A stretch of 25,806 nt of DNA from UBA11663 sp049616325 (GCA_049616325.1 JBMZHG010000029.1:1-25806); one strand, 5' to 3'. Positions 1 to 8,452 are shown, numbered from the stretch's first letter. Made by a program: numbers and translations. Notes: generated by a model from the sequence alone, not told the origin.

Positions 1-1408
1 ATTCCCCAGAATAAAACGACTTCACCCCCCTTCGAGCCATGTACGTGGCCAATTCCGCAAGCGGGTGAATTGGGTCGATTCCCATCATTTGGTCGTACAC
101 GTCAGCCTCGAAGCAATCCAAGCTGCGAAATGCTGCGGGCTCTGGGCGGTCGCTCGTCAAGCGACGGAATTCTACGGAGGGACCATCGACCACCCATTCC
201 ACAGCTTCCACCTCAATCTCAAGCCCGTGGTAGCTGTCAATGAACGGTTGTTGGCCTACACCCTCGGTTTGACGGGTGGCTCGAAACGTCTTCAATTCGT
301 CCAAATACTTCACCTTGATGTCGGGGTGATAAATGCTGTCTTCCCCGATCAGAAGTGACAAACGGGCATGTGTGGCGTCAATGGAGTTGTCTGAAAAAAG
401 AACTTCGTCCGACCAGCACCGGATGAACAACGTGTCGTGGTTCAAGAAGGTCAATTGCGCCCACTGTCCATCTGACCCTGTCCCTGCCAGCTTCGAGCCT
501 CTAACCTGGAGCCCGCCTTCGTACGTCACTCCAGGAAACACGTCCTCCAACCGAACACGACCCGTGCGCGACTCAAAACGCGGGTAAGTGCGCTTTTCCG
601 GCCTGCCCTCTGCTTGCACTTTCACAGCCAACACTCCCTCGAGTGGCAAATCGAACATCGAGCTTCTCAGGCGAGCATTTTCTGCGGTGAACGAATTCCC
701 TTGAATGCGTACCTCAAAAGAGCCGAGCTCCGCTTCCAGTCCGCCCTCGTTGGTAGTCCGTTCCCAATCAACCTTGCCTTGGGTCCCAAAAAACCGTTCT
801 TCCATGGGACGGTAGCTTCCCCAAACTTCGCGAATCCGTGTGCTGTCCCCCTTGGAAAGACAAACAAGCGTTCCTCCCTTGCATTCGATGACAGGCTCCC
901 CAGAGGCGTTGGTTGCCAACACCTTCTCTCCTCCGCGAAACAACCACGTCGCTGCCGTTGACTCAAACAACAACCCTCGGGCAAACAACCCTTCCGAAAG
1001 GGCCAAAAAGGCCTCTGACTCCTTTCGTTCCTTGGGGTTTGTGAGAAAAAAATCAATCTGGGCATGCCACGCATTCCAACGGCTCCAATCCTCTTGCTCA
1101 AGCAAAACGTTGGCGCCTCGCAGATAGCCCATGACGGCTTGGCTAAAGCGCGTCCGGTTGCTTTCCAAGGCTCGAACCACACGAATCACCTGCTGCCTCC
1201 GCGCTTCGCCGGCAACCTCTTTTTCCAAATTGGACGAAAAATCACGCCTCACCCAGCGTGCTTCATCCGAACCAAGTTCGGAGGCCTTTCGCTCCATGTC
1301 TTTCAGAAAAGAAGAGACATTTTCAGGCGCTGATTCAGCCTGCGCAAGTGAGGCAAGCGGCAACGAGCACGCCCAGACGAGGAACCAGAGCATCAAGCGA
1401 ACGTTCAT
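1..1408 (-). CDS. Large exported protein of unknown function (N-terminal 469 residues; C-terminus lies outside the window)
   Basis: An open minus-strand frame runs from ATG at 1408 to the window edge without a stop, so the protein is longer than 469 residues. It opens with a clear signal peptide (MNVRLMLWFLVWACSLPLASLAQ), so it should leave the cytoplasm. The mature part starts with a helical, charged stretch (about residues 25-120), followed by a beta-rich part; near the end of the visible sequence is the segment DPIHPLAELATYMARRG. I recognise no catalytic motif or named domain. Bacteroidota genomes often carry very large exported proteins of unknown function, and this may be one of them, but that is a general resemblance only. 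It lies 40 bp downstream of prmA on the same strand and may be read through from it or use its own weak promoter. The start and frame are secure; the function is not known. Confidence 0.8.
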   Translation of the reverse strand, partial: MNVRLMLWFLVWACSLPLASLAQAESAPENVSSFLKDMERKASELGSDEARWVRRDFSSNLEKEVAGEARRQQVIRVVRALESNRTRFSQAVMGYLRGANVLLEQEDWSRWNAWHAQIDFFLTNPKERKESEAFLALSEGLFARGLLFESTAATWLFRGGEKVLATNASGEPVIECKGGTLVCLSKGDSTRIREVWGSYRPMEERFFGTQGKVDWERTTNEGGLEAELGSFEVRIQGNSFTAENARLRSSMFDLPLEGVLAVKVQAEGRPEKRTYPRFESRTGRVRLEDVFPGVTYEGGLQVRGSKLAGTGSDGQWAQLTFLNHDTLFIRCWSDEVLFSDNSIDATHARLSLLIGEDSIYHPDIKVKYLDELKTFRATRQTEGVGQQPFIDSYHGLEIEVEAVEWVVDGPSVEFRRLTSDRPEPAAFRSLDCFEADVYDQMMGIDPIHPLAELATYMARRGVKSFYSGE

Positions 1409-1412
1409 ACTT

Positions 1413-1446
1413 CGAAGGTAGATTTCGCCCTGATTTGGCGAACCAA
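1413..1446 (-). promoter_or_regulatory. Possible Bacteroidota-type promoter for the large exported protein
   Basis: Reading the minus strand, TTG (1446-1444) is followed after 23 bases by TACCTTCG (1420-1413), one mismatch from the Bacteroidota -7 box TAnnTTTG. The box ends only 4 bases before the ATG at 1408, which would give a nearly leaderless transcript. The match is weak and the spacer is at the long end of the accepted range. Confidence 0.3.
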
Positions 1447-1448
1447 CC

Positions 1449-2330
1449 TTAGGCCAAAGGTTTCCAACAATGCATGCACGCCCACCCCTCGCGGGAAGCC
1501 ACCGCACGAAGGAGCATCCCCTCGCGGTCAATTGCCGTTTCAAGCCCCTTCACGTCGCCTTCAAAAAACCCACTAAGAAGCAACGAACCACCTCTTTTCA
1601 ACGTCCGGACGTAGGCGTTCATGTCCGCTTCCAACACGTTTTTGTGGATGTTGGCACAAATCACGTCCCAGGATTCGTCTGGCATGGACTCCATCGAGGT
1701 GCCGTCGCCCTGACGAAAGAACAAGGCGTCCGACAGTGGAGACAAGTCGGGATTAAGCTTCACGTTGTCTTGTGAATTGACAACAGCATCGTGCTCAATG
1801 TCCACCCCGAGTACGGGCGCGGCACCGCGTTTGGCCGCAACCAAAGCCAGCACCCCCGTGCCACACCCCATGTCCAACACGGAGCGGCCTTTCAAAGGCA
1901 TTCCAAGCAGGGCGGCCGTCATCAAATGCGTGGTGGCATGGTGCCCTGTCCCAAAACTCATTTGAGGCGCAATGACTACGTCCAAGCCTTCGGCGGGCAC
2001 CTCGTGAAAGGGGGCCCGAATGGTGCATCCCACGCGGCCTTCTGCGTCTTCCACAACCACCTGCGGGTACTCCGATTCCCATTGCGCGTTCCAATTCTCT
2101 TGCGGGACCACTTTTTTGTCGCACGCCACCGAAGCAAAAGCTCGAACTTCCTCCAACATTGCTTCAGCAAGGGCCACGTCCACGTCTGCAACGTCTCCGT
2201 GCGCAACGACTCCCTGGTCGAAGGGCTCAAACATCGAGAATCCACATTCGTTCAAGTAGGCAACCAACACCTCCCGCGCAGGGAGCACGGGCTCAAGAAC
2301 GAGGTTCCACGTGTGAAACTCCTTCTGCAC
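1449..2330 (-). CDS. prmA: Ribosomal protein L11 methyltransferase PrmA
   Basis: PrmA is a cytoplasmic enzyme that uses S-adenosylmethionine to trimethylate ribosomal protein L11. The 293-residue product has the family signature FGTGHHATT (residues 126-134), the SAM-binding motif I VLDMGCGTGVLALVAAKRGA (151-170) with the acidic end of strand 2 at GVDIEHDAV (175-183), and the substrate-side motif ANIHKNVL (226-233). Length is normal for the family. The start is GTG at 2330: the encoded sequence QKEFHTWNLVLEPV fits the usual beginning of the N-terminal substrate-recognition domain, and no closer ATG does. It begins 3 bases after the tpiA stop codon, so it is probably translated from the tpiA message by coupling. 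The pairing tpiA-prmA is, as I recall, common in Flavobacteria and relatives. Confidence 0.96.
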   Translation of the reverse strand: MQKEFHTWNLVLEPVLPAREVLVAYLNECGFSMFEPFDQGVVAHGDVADVDVALAEAMLEEVRAFASVACDKKVVPQENWNAQWESEYPQVVVEDAEGRVGCTIRAPFHEVPAEGLDVVIAPQMSFGTGHHATTHLMTAALLGMPLKGRSVLDMGCGTGVLALVAAKRGAAPVLGVDIEHDAVVNSQDNVKLNPDLSPLSDALFFRQGDGTSMESMPDESWDVICANIHKNVLEADMNAYVRTLKRGGSLLLSGFFEGDVKGLETAIDREGMLLRAVASREGWACMHCWKPLA

Positions 2331-2333
2331 GGA

Positions 2334-3095
2334 TCAACAGTTCAGAGCCGGGTGCCCCTCAAGCACTCCTTGAAAATCCGAGGGATCCAAAGAAGCCCCA
2401 CCAATCAATCCACCGTTGATGTCGCGCTGAGAAAACAACTCAGCCGCGTTGCTCGCCTTGCAGGAACCTCCGTAAAGCAAAGGAACCTCGGCAGCGACTT
2501 CACCGCCAAACGCCTCTTCAAGCCACTTGCGAATCGAGGCGTGCATGGCCTGGGCCTGATCCGAAGTCGCCGTCACGCCCGTGCCAATGGCCCAAACGGG
2601 CTCGTACGCCACCACAACCTGGTTCATTCGCTCTGACGGCAAACGCAACACCCCAGACTGCAACTGCTTCAGAACCAAGTCTTCTGCCCGTCCAGCTTCC
2701 CGCTCCTGAAGGGTTTCCCCGCAACAGAATACGGCAACCAATCCCGCCTCGAGCAGGGCGTCCACCTTCGAAGCCACGGCGGCGTCCGTGTCGCCGTACC
2801 GTGCGCGACGCTCGCTGTGACCGACCAAAGCTCCTGCGACACCGCACGACTTCAACATGTCGGCTGTGTATTCGCCGGTATGTGCTCCAAAGCCTTCCGC
2901 GCTGACGTTTTGGGCCAAGACGTGCAACCCCTTGGGAGCCTTTTCTGCACAAACCGCCAAAAACGGTGCCGGGGGCGCCACCATGACCTCAATGCCCTGA
3001 TTGACCCCAAGCCATTCCTCCATCCCGTTCATCCACTCCAGGGCCTCGCCCATCAATTTGTTGCTTTTCCAGTTTCCTGCTACAAGGTTCCTCAT
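2334..3095 (-). CDS. tpiA: Triosephosphate isomerase
   Basis: TpiA interconverts dihydroxyacetone phosphate and glyceraldehyde 3-phosphate in glycolysis and gluconeogenesis. The 253-residue product has the usual length and all catalytic residues: Lys10 in AGNWKSN, His93 in VGHSERR and Glu165 in AYEPVWAIGTG, followed by the phosphate-binding LYGGSCKASNA and GGLIGGASLD. The frame stays open upstream to 3494, but that part is antisense to recQ; the ATG at 3095 places MRNLVAGNWKSN exactly where the family begins. It is the first gene of the tpiA-prmA unit and is divergent from recQ across 57 bp, in which I see no convincing promoter box. Confidence 0.97.
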   Translation of the reverse strand: MRNLVAGNWKSNKLMGEALEWMNGMEEWLGVNQGIEVMVAPPAPFLAVCAEKAPKGLHVLAQNVSAEGFGAHTGEYTADMLKSCGVAGALVGHSERRARYGDTDAAVASKVDALLEAGLVAVFCCGETLQEREAGRAEDLVLKQLQSGVLRLPSERMNQVVVAYEPVWAIGTGVTATSDQAQAMHASIRKWLEEAFGGEVAAEVPLLYGGSCKASNAAELFSQRDINGGLIGGASLDPSDFQGVLEGHPALNC

Positions 3096-3152
3096 CACTT
3101 TTGTTGTCTTGATTGGGAGGCCAAAATTCGGCAACCCTCTTGTCTTCACCGC

Positions 3153-5028
3153 ATGTCTACGCAAGATTCTTCCAACACCGTCCCTGAACACCTCTTGGCC
3201 TTGCTCAAGAAACATTGGGGGTACGACCAACTTCGGCCGCATCAGGTGGGCCCAGTGCTGGACTTGGCAGCCGGAAGACACACCTTGGCGTTGTTGCCTA
3301 CCGGAGGAGGGAAAAGCGTTTGTTTTCAGTTGCCTGCCCTCGCGCGCGGCGGTCTTTGCCTGGTTGTCACTCCGCTGGTAGCGCTGATGGAAGATCAATG
3401 TCGAACCCTTCGCAAGATGGGACTTCGTGCAGAGGCGTGGGTCGGCTCCGACGGGGACCGGATCTTGGACAACGTCCGGTTCGGCCATGCTCAATTCCTG
3501 TACCTCTCACCTGAACGACTGGACCACCCCATGTTCTTGGCGCGACTCGAGCATTGGAAGGTCACCACTGTCGTGGTCGACGAGGCCCATTGCATTTCCC
3601 AATGGGGGCACGACTTCCGGCCTGCTTTCCGAAAGATTGGTTCGATCAAATCCGCCTTTCCCGAGGCGGTTTGGGGCGCATTCACCGCCACGGCGACAAC
3701 CGAAGTCTTGGGAGACATCGCCGCCCAGCTCCCCTTGAATTTTGACGTTCACCGCGCTTCGATGCGTCGTGCCAACCTGCGCTACGAAGTGGCTCTTTGG
3801 GGCGACCGAGATACCGTCTTGTTGCACGACGCGTCAACACAAGAAGGGCAAGGCCTGGTGTACGTCCAGTCGCGTCACGAAAGCGAACGGTGGGCTCAAC
3901 GGCTTGAACAAGCCGGGTTGCGGGCAGCCGCTTTTCACGCCGGTCTCCCTCNNNNNNNNNNAGCAGAAGCGACAGCAACGGTGGCTCGACGGCAAAATTC
4001 AAGTCTTGGCCTGCACCAGCGCCTTTGGCATGGGCATTGACGCCCCTCACGTGCGGTGGGTCTTCCATGCAGGGCCTCCGCCCAACCTCGAGTCCTACAT
4101 CCAAGAAGCAGGAAGGGCCGGGCGCGACGGGAAGGACTCCTCATGCATTCTGTATGCCGAACCAAAGGATTTTGAGTCCTTGAGGCAACGACTCGACCGC
4201 CAATTTCCCAACAAGAAGCAGGTCCAAGAGGCCTACCAATGGGCGGCCAACGCGTCCCAAGCAGCCGTCGGAGAACTCCCCTCGGAACCGGTGCTGGTGA
4301 TGAAAGTAGAACACCTTTCCGCACTCAAGTTGCTGGCGTTGCATGGGCACTTTCGATTGGAAGAGCCACCTCGATCATTTGAATCCAAAGGGCATGTCCG
4401 CGGAATGGGCACGGTGACTGCTGGAAACATCCAAGCACGCGACTTGGCTTTGGCTGAATGGGTCGCAAGGAAGGCTCCCAACCGCCTTCTCGAAGTCAAC
4501 CTTGAACATCTCTCAACAGAGTTGAGGGAATTGCATCCACACGAAAACTGGGGCCGAGATGCCGTTCAAATGTCGCTTGAACGGTTGGACGCCATGGGAA
4601 TTCTGGACTGGCATCCCCAGGCTGAACAGCCTCGTTTGTGGTGGTTGAAACCCAGAATGGCCACAAAAAATGTCGATGTCCCCCGCGGACGGCACGCTTT
4701 GCTGAAAGACAAACTCGGTGCGGTGGAAGCCTACGTCGAGGTTGACGCCCCCACCTGCAGAAGCCAGCTTTTGGAGGCGATTTTTGGGGACGAAAGCCAC
4801 GGTCCATGCGGCCAGTGCGACATGTGTCAAGCCGACCGGAAGGAGTGGCGAAAAGCGCTTTCCTTGGCCCTTGACCAAGGGCCCGTTGAGGTGGATTCTG
4901 CCTTGCTGGGCTTTCGGCCAGGTCACCGAAGAGGTGTGCGCGAACTCCTTGCCAACTGGTACCGGAGCGGCGACATCGTCGCGGACGAGCGTCGCATTGC
5001 GTGGTCGGACAGGGCGCGCAGAGGTTAG
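3153..5028 (+). CDS. recQ: RecQ-family ATP-dependent DNA helicase (interrupted by a 10-N scaffold gap)
   Basis: RecQ helicases unwind DNA 3'-5' during recombination and replication repair. Visible in order: the Q-like motif HWGYDQLRPHQ, Walker A LLPTGGGKS (about residues 48-55), DEAH box VVDEAHCISQWGHDFRP, motif III GAFTATAT, motif IV VYVQSRHES, then (after the gap) motif V ACTSAFGMGID and motif VI QEAGRAGRDG. The C-terminal part contains a winged-helix-like stretch and a cysteine cluster (CRSQLLEAIFG...CGQCDMC) that should bind zinc. No HRDC domain is seen. The gap at 3952-3961 falls between HAGLP and QKRQQRW and changes the apparent frame; because motifs continue on both sides, the gene is almost surely intact and the gap is simply the wrong length. 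The start ATG at 3153 is followed by a normal N-terminus. The total is about 625 codons, typical of the shorter RecQ proteins of Bacteroidota. It lies 9 bp upstream of the rlmI-like gene. Confidence 0.93.
3952..3961. other. Assembly gap (10 N) inside recQ
   Basis: Ten N bases. The recQ frame differs by one position before and after it, so the true missing length should be a multiple of three. Comparison with the usual spacing of HAGL...xRQxRQxxW in RecQ proteins suggests about 9 missing bases. Confidence 0.97.
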
Positions 5029-5037
5029 ATTTGCCGC

Positions 5038-6252
5038 ATGGACACCCAACAGCCCAATGCGCTTTCCACGGTAACCCTGAAAGCCAAGCGAGACGAGAGC
5101 ATCCGTAGAAGGCACCCTTGGGTGTTCAGCGGCGGAATCAAGCACATTCAAGGCCAGCCACAAGCGGGAGATTGGGTGCGAGTATGCGCCAACAAAGGAG
5201 CGGTTTTGGGGTGGGGGCATTACGCGCCCAACGCCAGCATTGCTGTGCGCATGCTCACTTTTGATGAGACCCGGCCTGACGATGCTTGGTGGCATGCTCA
5301 AATTGCCGGCGCCGTAGCCGTTCGAAGAGACTTGAACTTGTTTCAAGGCCGCCCGCAGAATTCGTGCCGCCTGATCCACGCTGAAGGCGACGGACTCCCT
5401 GGATTGATTGCGGATTTCTACGCAGGGGTTTTGGTGGTTCAATGCCACACCCCGGGAATGCACCAAGCACTTCCTGTCTTGATTGAAGCGTTTCGTGAAG
5501 CTCTCGGCGATCACCTGCTCGGCATCTACGACAAAAGTGCGAAGACGTTGATGAAGAACGGAGGCGAAGCAAGCGAGGACGGTTGGCTTTGGGGTGGAGC
5601 ACCTGAAGGTCATTTCGCCTCAGAACACGGGCATCGCTTTTTGATTGATTGGGAACAAGGCCAAAAAACCGGGTTCTTTCTCGACCAACGAGAGAACCGA
5701 GCCCTCCTCGGCGCTCTGTCGAACGGAAAAAAGGTGTTGAATGTGTTCAGCTACACAGGAGGATTTAGCATTTATGCCCTGAAAGCCGGTGCCGTAGAAG
5801 TGCACAGCTTGGACAGTTCGGAACGCGCCTTGGAGGTGTGCGAAAAAAACGTGGAATTGAATGAGATCCCCAAGGAGAGGCACACGTCCATTCAGGCAGA
5901 CGCACTGGAATTTTTAAAAACCGACCAGCTCGGAGAGTACGACGTTGTGGTGCTTGACCCTCCTGCTTTTGCAAAGCGTGCCTCTGCGCGGCACGCCGCA
6001 GTGCAGGGCTACAAGCGGATCAACCTTCGCGCCCTCGAAGGAATGAAGCCCGGAAGTTTGCTGTTCACCTTCTCCTGCAGCCAGGCTGTGGACGATGCGT
6101 TGTTCACCAACACCCTCGTTGCTGCGGCCATCCAAGCAGGACGAACCGTGCGCATTTTGCATCGGCTGCATCAACCCCCCGACCACCCAGTCAACGTCTT
6201 CCACCCCGAAGGGTCTTACCTCAAGGGATTGGTGGTCCGAGTCGACGACTGA
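5038..6252 (+). CDS. rlmI: Class I SAM-dependent rRNA methyltransferase, RlmI family
   Basis: This 404-residue protein has the RlmI (YccW) architecture: an N-terminal PUA RNA-binding domain (about residues 10-80, with RRRHPWVFSGGI), a middle domain, and a Rossmann methyltransferase domain. Motifs are FLDQRENR (214-221), the SAM motif VLNVFSYTGGFSIYA (233-247), the acidic SLDSSE (257-262), VVLDPPAFAK (304-313) and FSCSQ with the expected catalytic cysteine at 347. RlmI makes 5-methylcytosine at position 1962 of 23S rRNA in E. coli; the exact target base here is inferred from the family. It starts 9 bp after the recQ stop, which suggests one transcript, and its end is 2 bp from the convergent pdxH end. 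The symbol is given on family grounds. Confidence 0.9.
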   Translation: MDTQQPNALSTVTLKAKRDESIRRRHPWVFSGGIKHIQGQPQAGDWVRVCANKGAVLGWGHYAPNASIAVRMLTFDETRPDDAWWHAQIAGAVAVRRDLNLFQGRPQNSCRLIHAEGDGLPGLIADFYAGVLVVQCHTPGMHQALPVLIEAFREALGDHLLGIYDKSAKTLMKNGGEASEDGWLWGGAPEGHFASEHGHRFLIDWEQGQKTGFFLDQRENRALLGALSNGKKVLNVFSYTGGFSIYALKAGAVEVHSLDSSERALEVCEKNVELNEIPKERHTSIQADALEFLKTDQLGEYDVVVLDPPAFAKRASARHAAVQGYKRINLRALEGMKPGSLLFTFSCSQAVDDALFTNTLVAAAIQAGRTVRILHRLHQPPDHPVNVFHPEGSYLKGLVVRVDD

Positions 6253-6254
6253 AC

Positions 6255-6890
6255 TCAGGGCTGCAGACGTCCGTGCTCCCACGAACCGTCGGTTGCCCGC
6301 CGGTAGCGAATTCGGTCGTGCATGCGGGAAGATCTTCCCTGCCAAAATTCCACTTCCACGGGAAGAATGGCGTACCCTCCCCAATGAGGCGGACGGGGGA
6401 CCTGACCCTCTGGGTATTCCTGCAATCGAGCTGCAAATGCTTCGTCAAGTGATTCTCGCGATGCGATTGAGCGGCTTTGGTCTGACGACCACGCGCCCAA
6501 CTGACTCTCCCGTGGTCGCGACGCAAAGTAGCGGTCGGATTCTGCCTCAGGCACTCGAGTCACGCTGCCCCGGACACGGATTTGACGTTCCAAGCTCGGC
6601 CAGAAAAACGTTGCCCCTGCCTTTGCGTTCCTCGCCAAGTCTTGCCCTTTTTCGCTTTCGTAGTTGGTGAAAAACACCAGCTCCCCTTGCCTTGTGTCTC
6701 GCAACAACACGATGCGTGAATGCGGGTAGCCCAATTCGTCCATGGTGGACAATGCGAATGCCGTGGGGTCCTGCATTCCCGAGCCCACAGCCTCGTCGAG
6801 CCACGCGGTAAGGAGCACCCAAGGGTCGCTTGGGAGCTCGTTCTCGTTCAAGGAACCCTTGGTGTAGTCCGTTCTTGCATGCAGCCCCAT
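6255..6890 (-). CDS. pdxH: Pyridoxamine 5'-phosphate oxidase
   Basis: PdxH is an FMN enzyme that oxidises pyridoxamine or pyridoxine 5'-phosphate to pyridoxal 5'-phosphate, the last step of vitamin B6 salvage and synthesis. The 211-residue product shows the N-terminal DYTKGSLNENELPSDPW, the FMN-binding region SRIVLLRDT...FFTNYESEKGQDL, RPRESQLGAWSSDQS, and the C-terminal PHWGGYAI...EFWQG...RMHDRIRYRR with the basic residues that hold substrate phosphate. Length is normal. The start ATG at 6890 shares one base with the TGA of the upstream phosphatase (TGATG), so translation is probably coupled. An upstream extension of the frame to 6950 overlaps the phosphatase and does not look like PdxH. Its product would feed PLP enzymes such as the aminotransferase at 16739, though that link is only general. 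Confidence 0.95.
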   Translation of the reverse strand: MGLHARTDYTKGSLNENELPSDPWVLLTAWLDEAVGSGMQDPTAFALSTMDELGYPHSRIVLLRDTRQGELVFFTNYESEKGQDLARNAKAGATFFWPSLERQIRVRGSVTRVPEAESDRYFASRPRESQLGAWSSDQSRSIASRESLDEAFAARLQEYPEGQVPRPPHWGGYAILPVEVEFWQGRSSRMHDRIRYRRATDGSWEHGRLQP

Positions 6891-8224
6891 CAATCCAAAT
6901 TTTGTTTCCAGAGCAACTCCCCTTCCGTGCTCTTCACTTCCACAGTGCACATCCGATCCTTGCGAGGGCCTGCGAACGACAACACTGCGTAGTTCCGTTG
7001 CTCGACGTACGTTCCTTCAACGCGAAGCGTGTTGGCCTCGTCCTTGGCGTGTCCTGGACCACTTGTCAACGGACTGACCGTCAGATCGTACACCTTTCGG
7101 CCGTTGCCCATGGTGAATTCCGACAATTCTGTCGTGTGACGATCTCCGGATAGAAACACCACACCACGAATGTCCTCGGCTTCAATTCTTTCCAAAATTT
7201 GCTTGCGCTCATCCGGAAACTGCGCAACGTTTTCGTAAACCGCGGCATCGCTGAGAACCTGCCCCCCAACGACCACAAATTTGTACGGGGCACGTGACTT
7301 CCGCAGGGCTTGAATGAGCCAATCAATTTGGCTCTGACCCAACACTTGAGGGGCGTTCGTTTTGTTGTAGTGGTTCACCCTGTACGTCCGGTTGTCCAAC
7401 AAGAAGAACTCCATGTCGACAAAACGGAAGGCTGTGGAAATGCAGCGAGGAGCTTCGGGAAGTCCGTAGCTCGGATTGCTCCAGAACGCTTCGAACGATT
7501 CGCGGGACCAATCGGCGTGAACCCAGCTTCCATCGCTGTCGTTGGGGCCAAAGTCGTGGTCGTCCCAAATCGCGTAATTGGGACAACTCTTGAGCAAGTT
7601 GGCCATTTCCGGCGTGCTCCGCGTGTGTGTATAACGGTGCAGAAAACCACTGTACGACTGGAAGTCTACTTCACGGAGATAAATGTTGTCACCCAGCCAC
7701 AGCATCATGTCGGGTGCCTCTTCTGCCATGCTTTCGAAGATTTCGTATCCCCCCCCGTAAGGCCGCCCTGGTCGGTCGTACGCCTCCTCGTTGATGTAGG
7801 CGCAGCTTCCTGTGACAAATTTGAATGCAGGCGGATCGGTGCGATAATCCCAAAGCGGTTGCGTGGAGACTTGCACTGTCTCTTCCAAGCGTTCGCCGTC
7901 GACGACAAAAGCGACTTCGTAATCCTTGCCTGGCTCGAGACCTGTGAGGTCGAGATGTGCAGTGCAGCCAGAAGATTTGGCTGTCGACACGCCCTCACTT
8001 GAAGTCCAAACGGCGTCCGAGGTGCGATCTGCCAGGGCGTACTCCAAATGCACCTGCGCTGGTTGCGTGGTTTGGACCCAAAGCTGAGCCGATCGCATGC
8101 TCACGTGACCGATCATGGGACCGCTCTGAATGAAGTTGTCTTGAGCCCAAGGTGAATGGGCTGCCGAACTGAGCAGCACGATGCCAAGCAGCAGGGACAC
8201 TTGAGGAATGTGAAATCTCGTCAT
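6890..8224 (-). CDS. Exported PhoD-type alkaline phosphatase / phosphodiesterase
   Basis: A 444-residue protein with an N-terminal signal peptide (LLLGIVLLSSAAHSPWAQ), so it should act outside the inner membrane. Residues about 30-125 form the fibronectin-like PhoD N-terminal domain. The metallophosphatase domain carries the family ligands: Cys141 in GSCAYI, Asp179-Asn180 in WLGDNIY, Asp222-His223 in WDDHDFG, and Asp361-His363 in LSGDRHTT. PhoD enzymes are usually Ca/Fe-dependent and release phosphate from mono- or diesters. The protein is shorter than Bacillus PhoD and of the kind often found in marine Bacteroidota. It begins after a good -7 box (8229-8236) and is coupled to pdxH by a 1-nt overlap. 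I would not assign a stricter substrate. Confidence 0.9.
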   Translation of the reverse strand: MTRFHIPQVSLLLGIVLLSSAAHSPWAQDNFIQSGPMIGHVSMRSAQLWVQTTQPAQVHLEYALADRTSDAVWTSSEGVSTAKSSGCTAHLDLTGLEPGKDYEVAFVVDGERLEETVQVSTQPLWDYRTDPPAFKFVTGSCAYINEEAYDRPGRPYGGGYEIFESMAEEAPDMMLWLGDNIYLREVDFQSYSGFLHRYTHTRSTPEMANLLKSCPNYAIWDDHDFGPNDSDGSWVHADWSRESFEAFWSNPSYGLPEAPRCISTAFRFVDMEFFLLDNRTYRVNHYNKTNAPQVLGQSQIDWLIQALRKSRAPYKFVVVGGQVLSDAAVYENVAQFPDERKQILERIEAEDIRGVVFLSGDRHTTELSEFTMGNGRKVYDLTVSPLTSGPGHAKDEANTLRVEGTYVEQRNYAVLSFAGPRKDRMCTVEVKSTEGELLWKQNLD

Positions 8225-8228
8225 GCCT

Positions 8229-8236
8229 CAAAGATA
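8229..8236 (-). promoter_or_regulatory. Bacteroidota -7 promoter box upstream of the PhoD-type gene
   Basis: On the minus strand TATCTTTG matches TAnnTTTG exactly and ends 4 bases before the ATG at 8224, implying a leaderless or nearly leaderless transcript. No clear TTG is seen at the usual distance upstream; TGT lies about 17 bases away. The position right after the terminator at 8281-8311 is sensible for a promoter. Confidence 0.45.
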
Positions 8237-8280
8237 TTCCTGACGCCTCGGGAACAGGCGACCTTTTGACACTGAAGCAC

Positions 8281-8311
8281 AAAAAAAGGGAGACCGTGTG
8301 ATCTCCCTTTT
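8281..8311 (-). terminator. Rho-independent terminator for the minus-strand T9SS gene
   Basis: A perfect 10-bp inverted repeat (AAAAGGGAGA at 8284-8293, TCTCCCTTTT at 8302-8311) encloses an 8-base loop. Read on the minus strand it is followed by a run of seven T (complement of 8281-8287). It would end transcripts from the T9SS gene at 8484-9443 before the phosphatase promoter. In the plus direction the T run is only four bases long. Confidence 0.85.
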
Positions 8312-8328
8312 AAATTCATTTTTGCGAT
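8311..8328. repeat. First copy of an 18-bp direct repeat flanking a scaffold gap
   Basis: The 18-mer taaattcatttttgcgat occurs here, directly after the terminator stem, and again at 8463-8480 directly after the N gap. See the finding on a likely misjoin. Confidence 0.9.
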
Positions 8329-8452
8329 TTTTTTATCAGAAATTGCGAGGTACCCCCAAAGCTTTGATTATTTAGGTAGTCTGTCGCGCGCGCTCCATAT
8401 CAGCGGTACTTTCGCATCTCACATTTGTTGAGTATTTATGTCTACTATCTGC
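8329..8452. other. Unexplained 124-bp AT-richer segment before the scaffold gap
   Basis: This stretch between the two 18-mer copies has no open frame of interest, no recognisable hairpin and a more AT-rich look than its surroundings, apart from a short alternating CG run near 8384-8390. It may be a contig-end artefact or strain variation. Nothing functional can be supported. Confidence 0.6.

Noticed and set aside
1424..1442. Inverted repeat TTCGCC / GGCGAA after prmA
   Set aside because: A 6-bp stem with a 7-base loop but no T run on either strand, so it is not a convincing terminator.
3096..3494. N-terminal extension of tpiA
   Set aside because: The frame is open, but the section is antisense to recQ and the family begins exactly at the ATG at 3095.
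3153..5028. recQ as a pseudogene because of the frame change
   Set aside because: The change of frame falls exactly at an N gap of default length, and the helicase motifs are intact on both sides.
4513..5613. Minus-strand open frame of 366 codons
   Set aside because: Antisense to recQ and the rlmI-like gene, both clear families.
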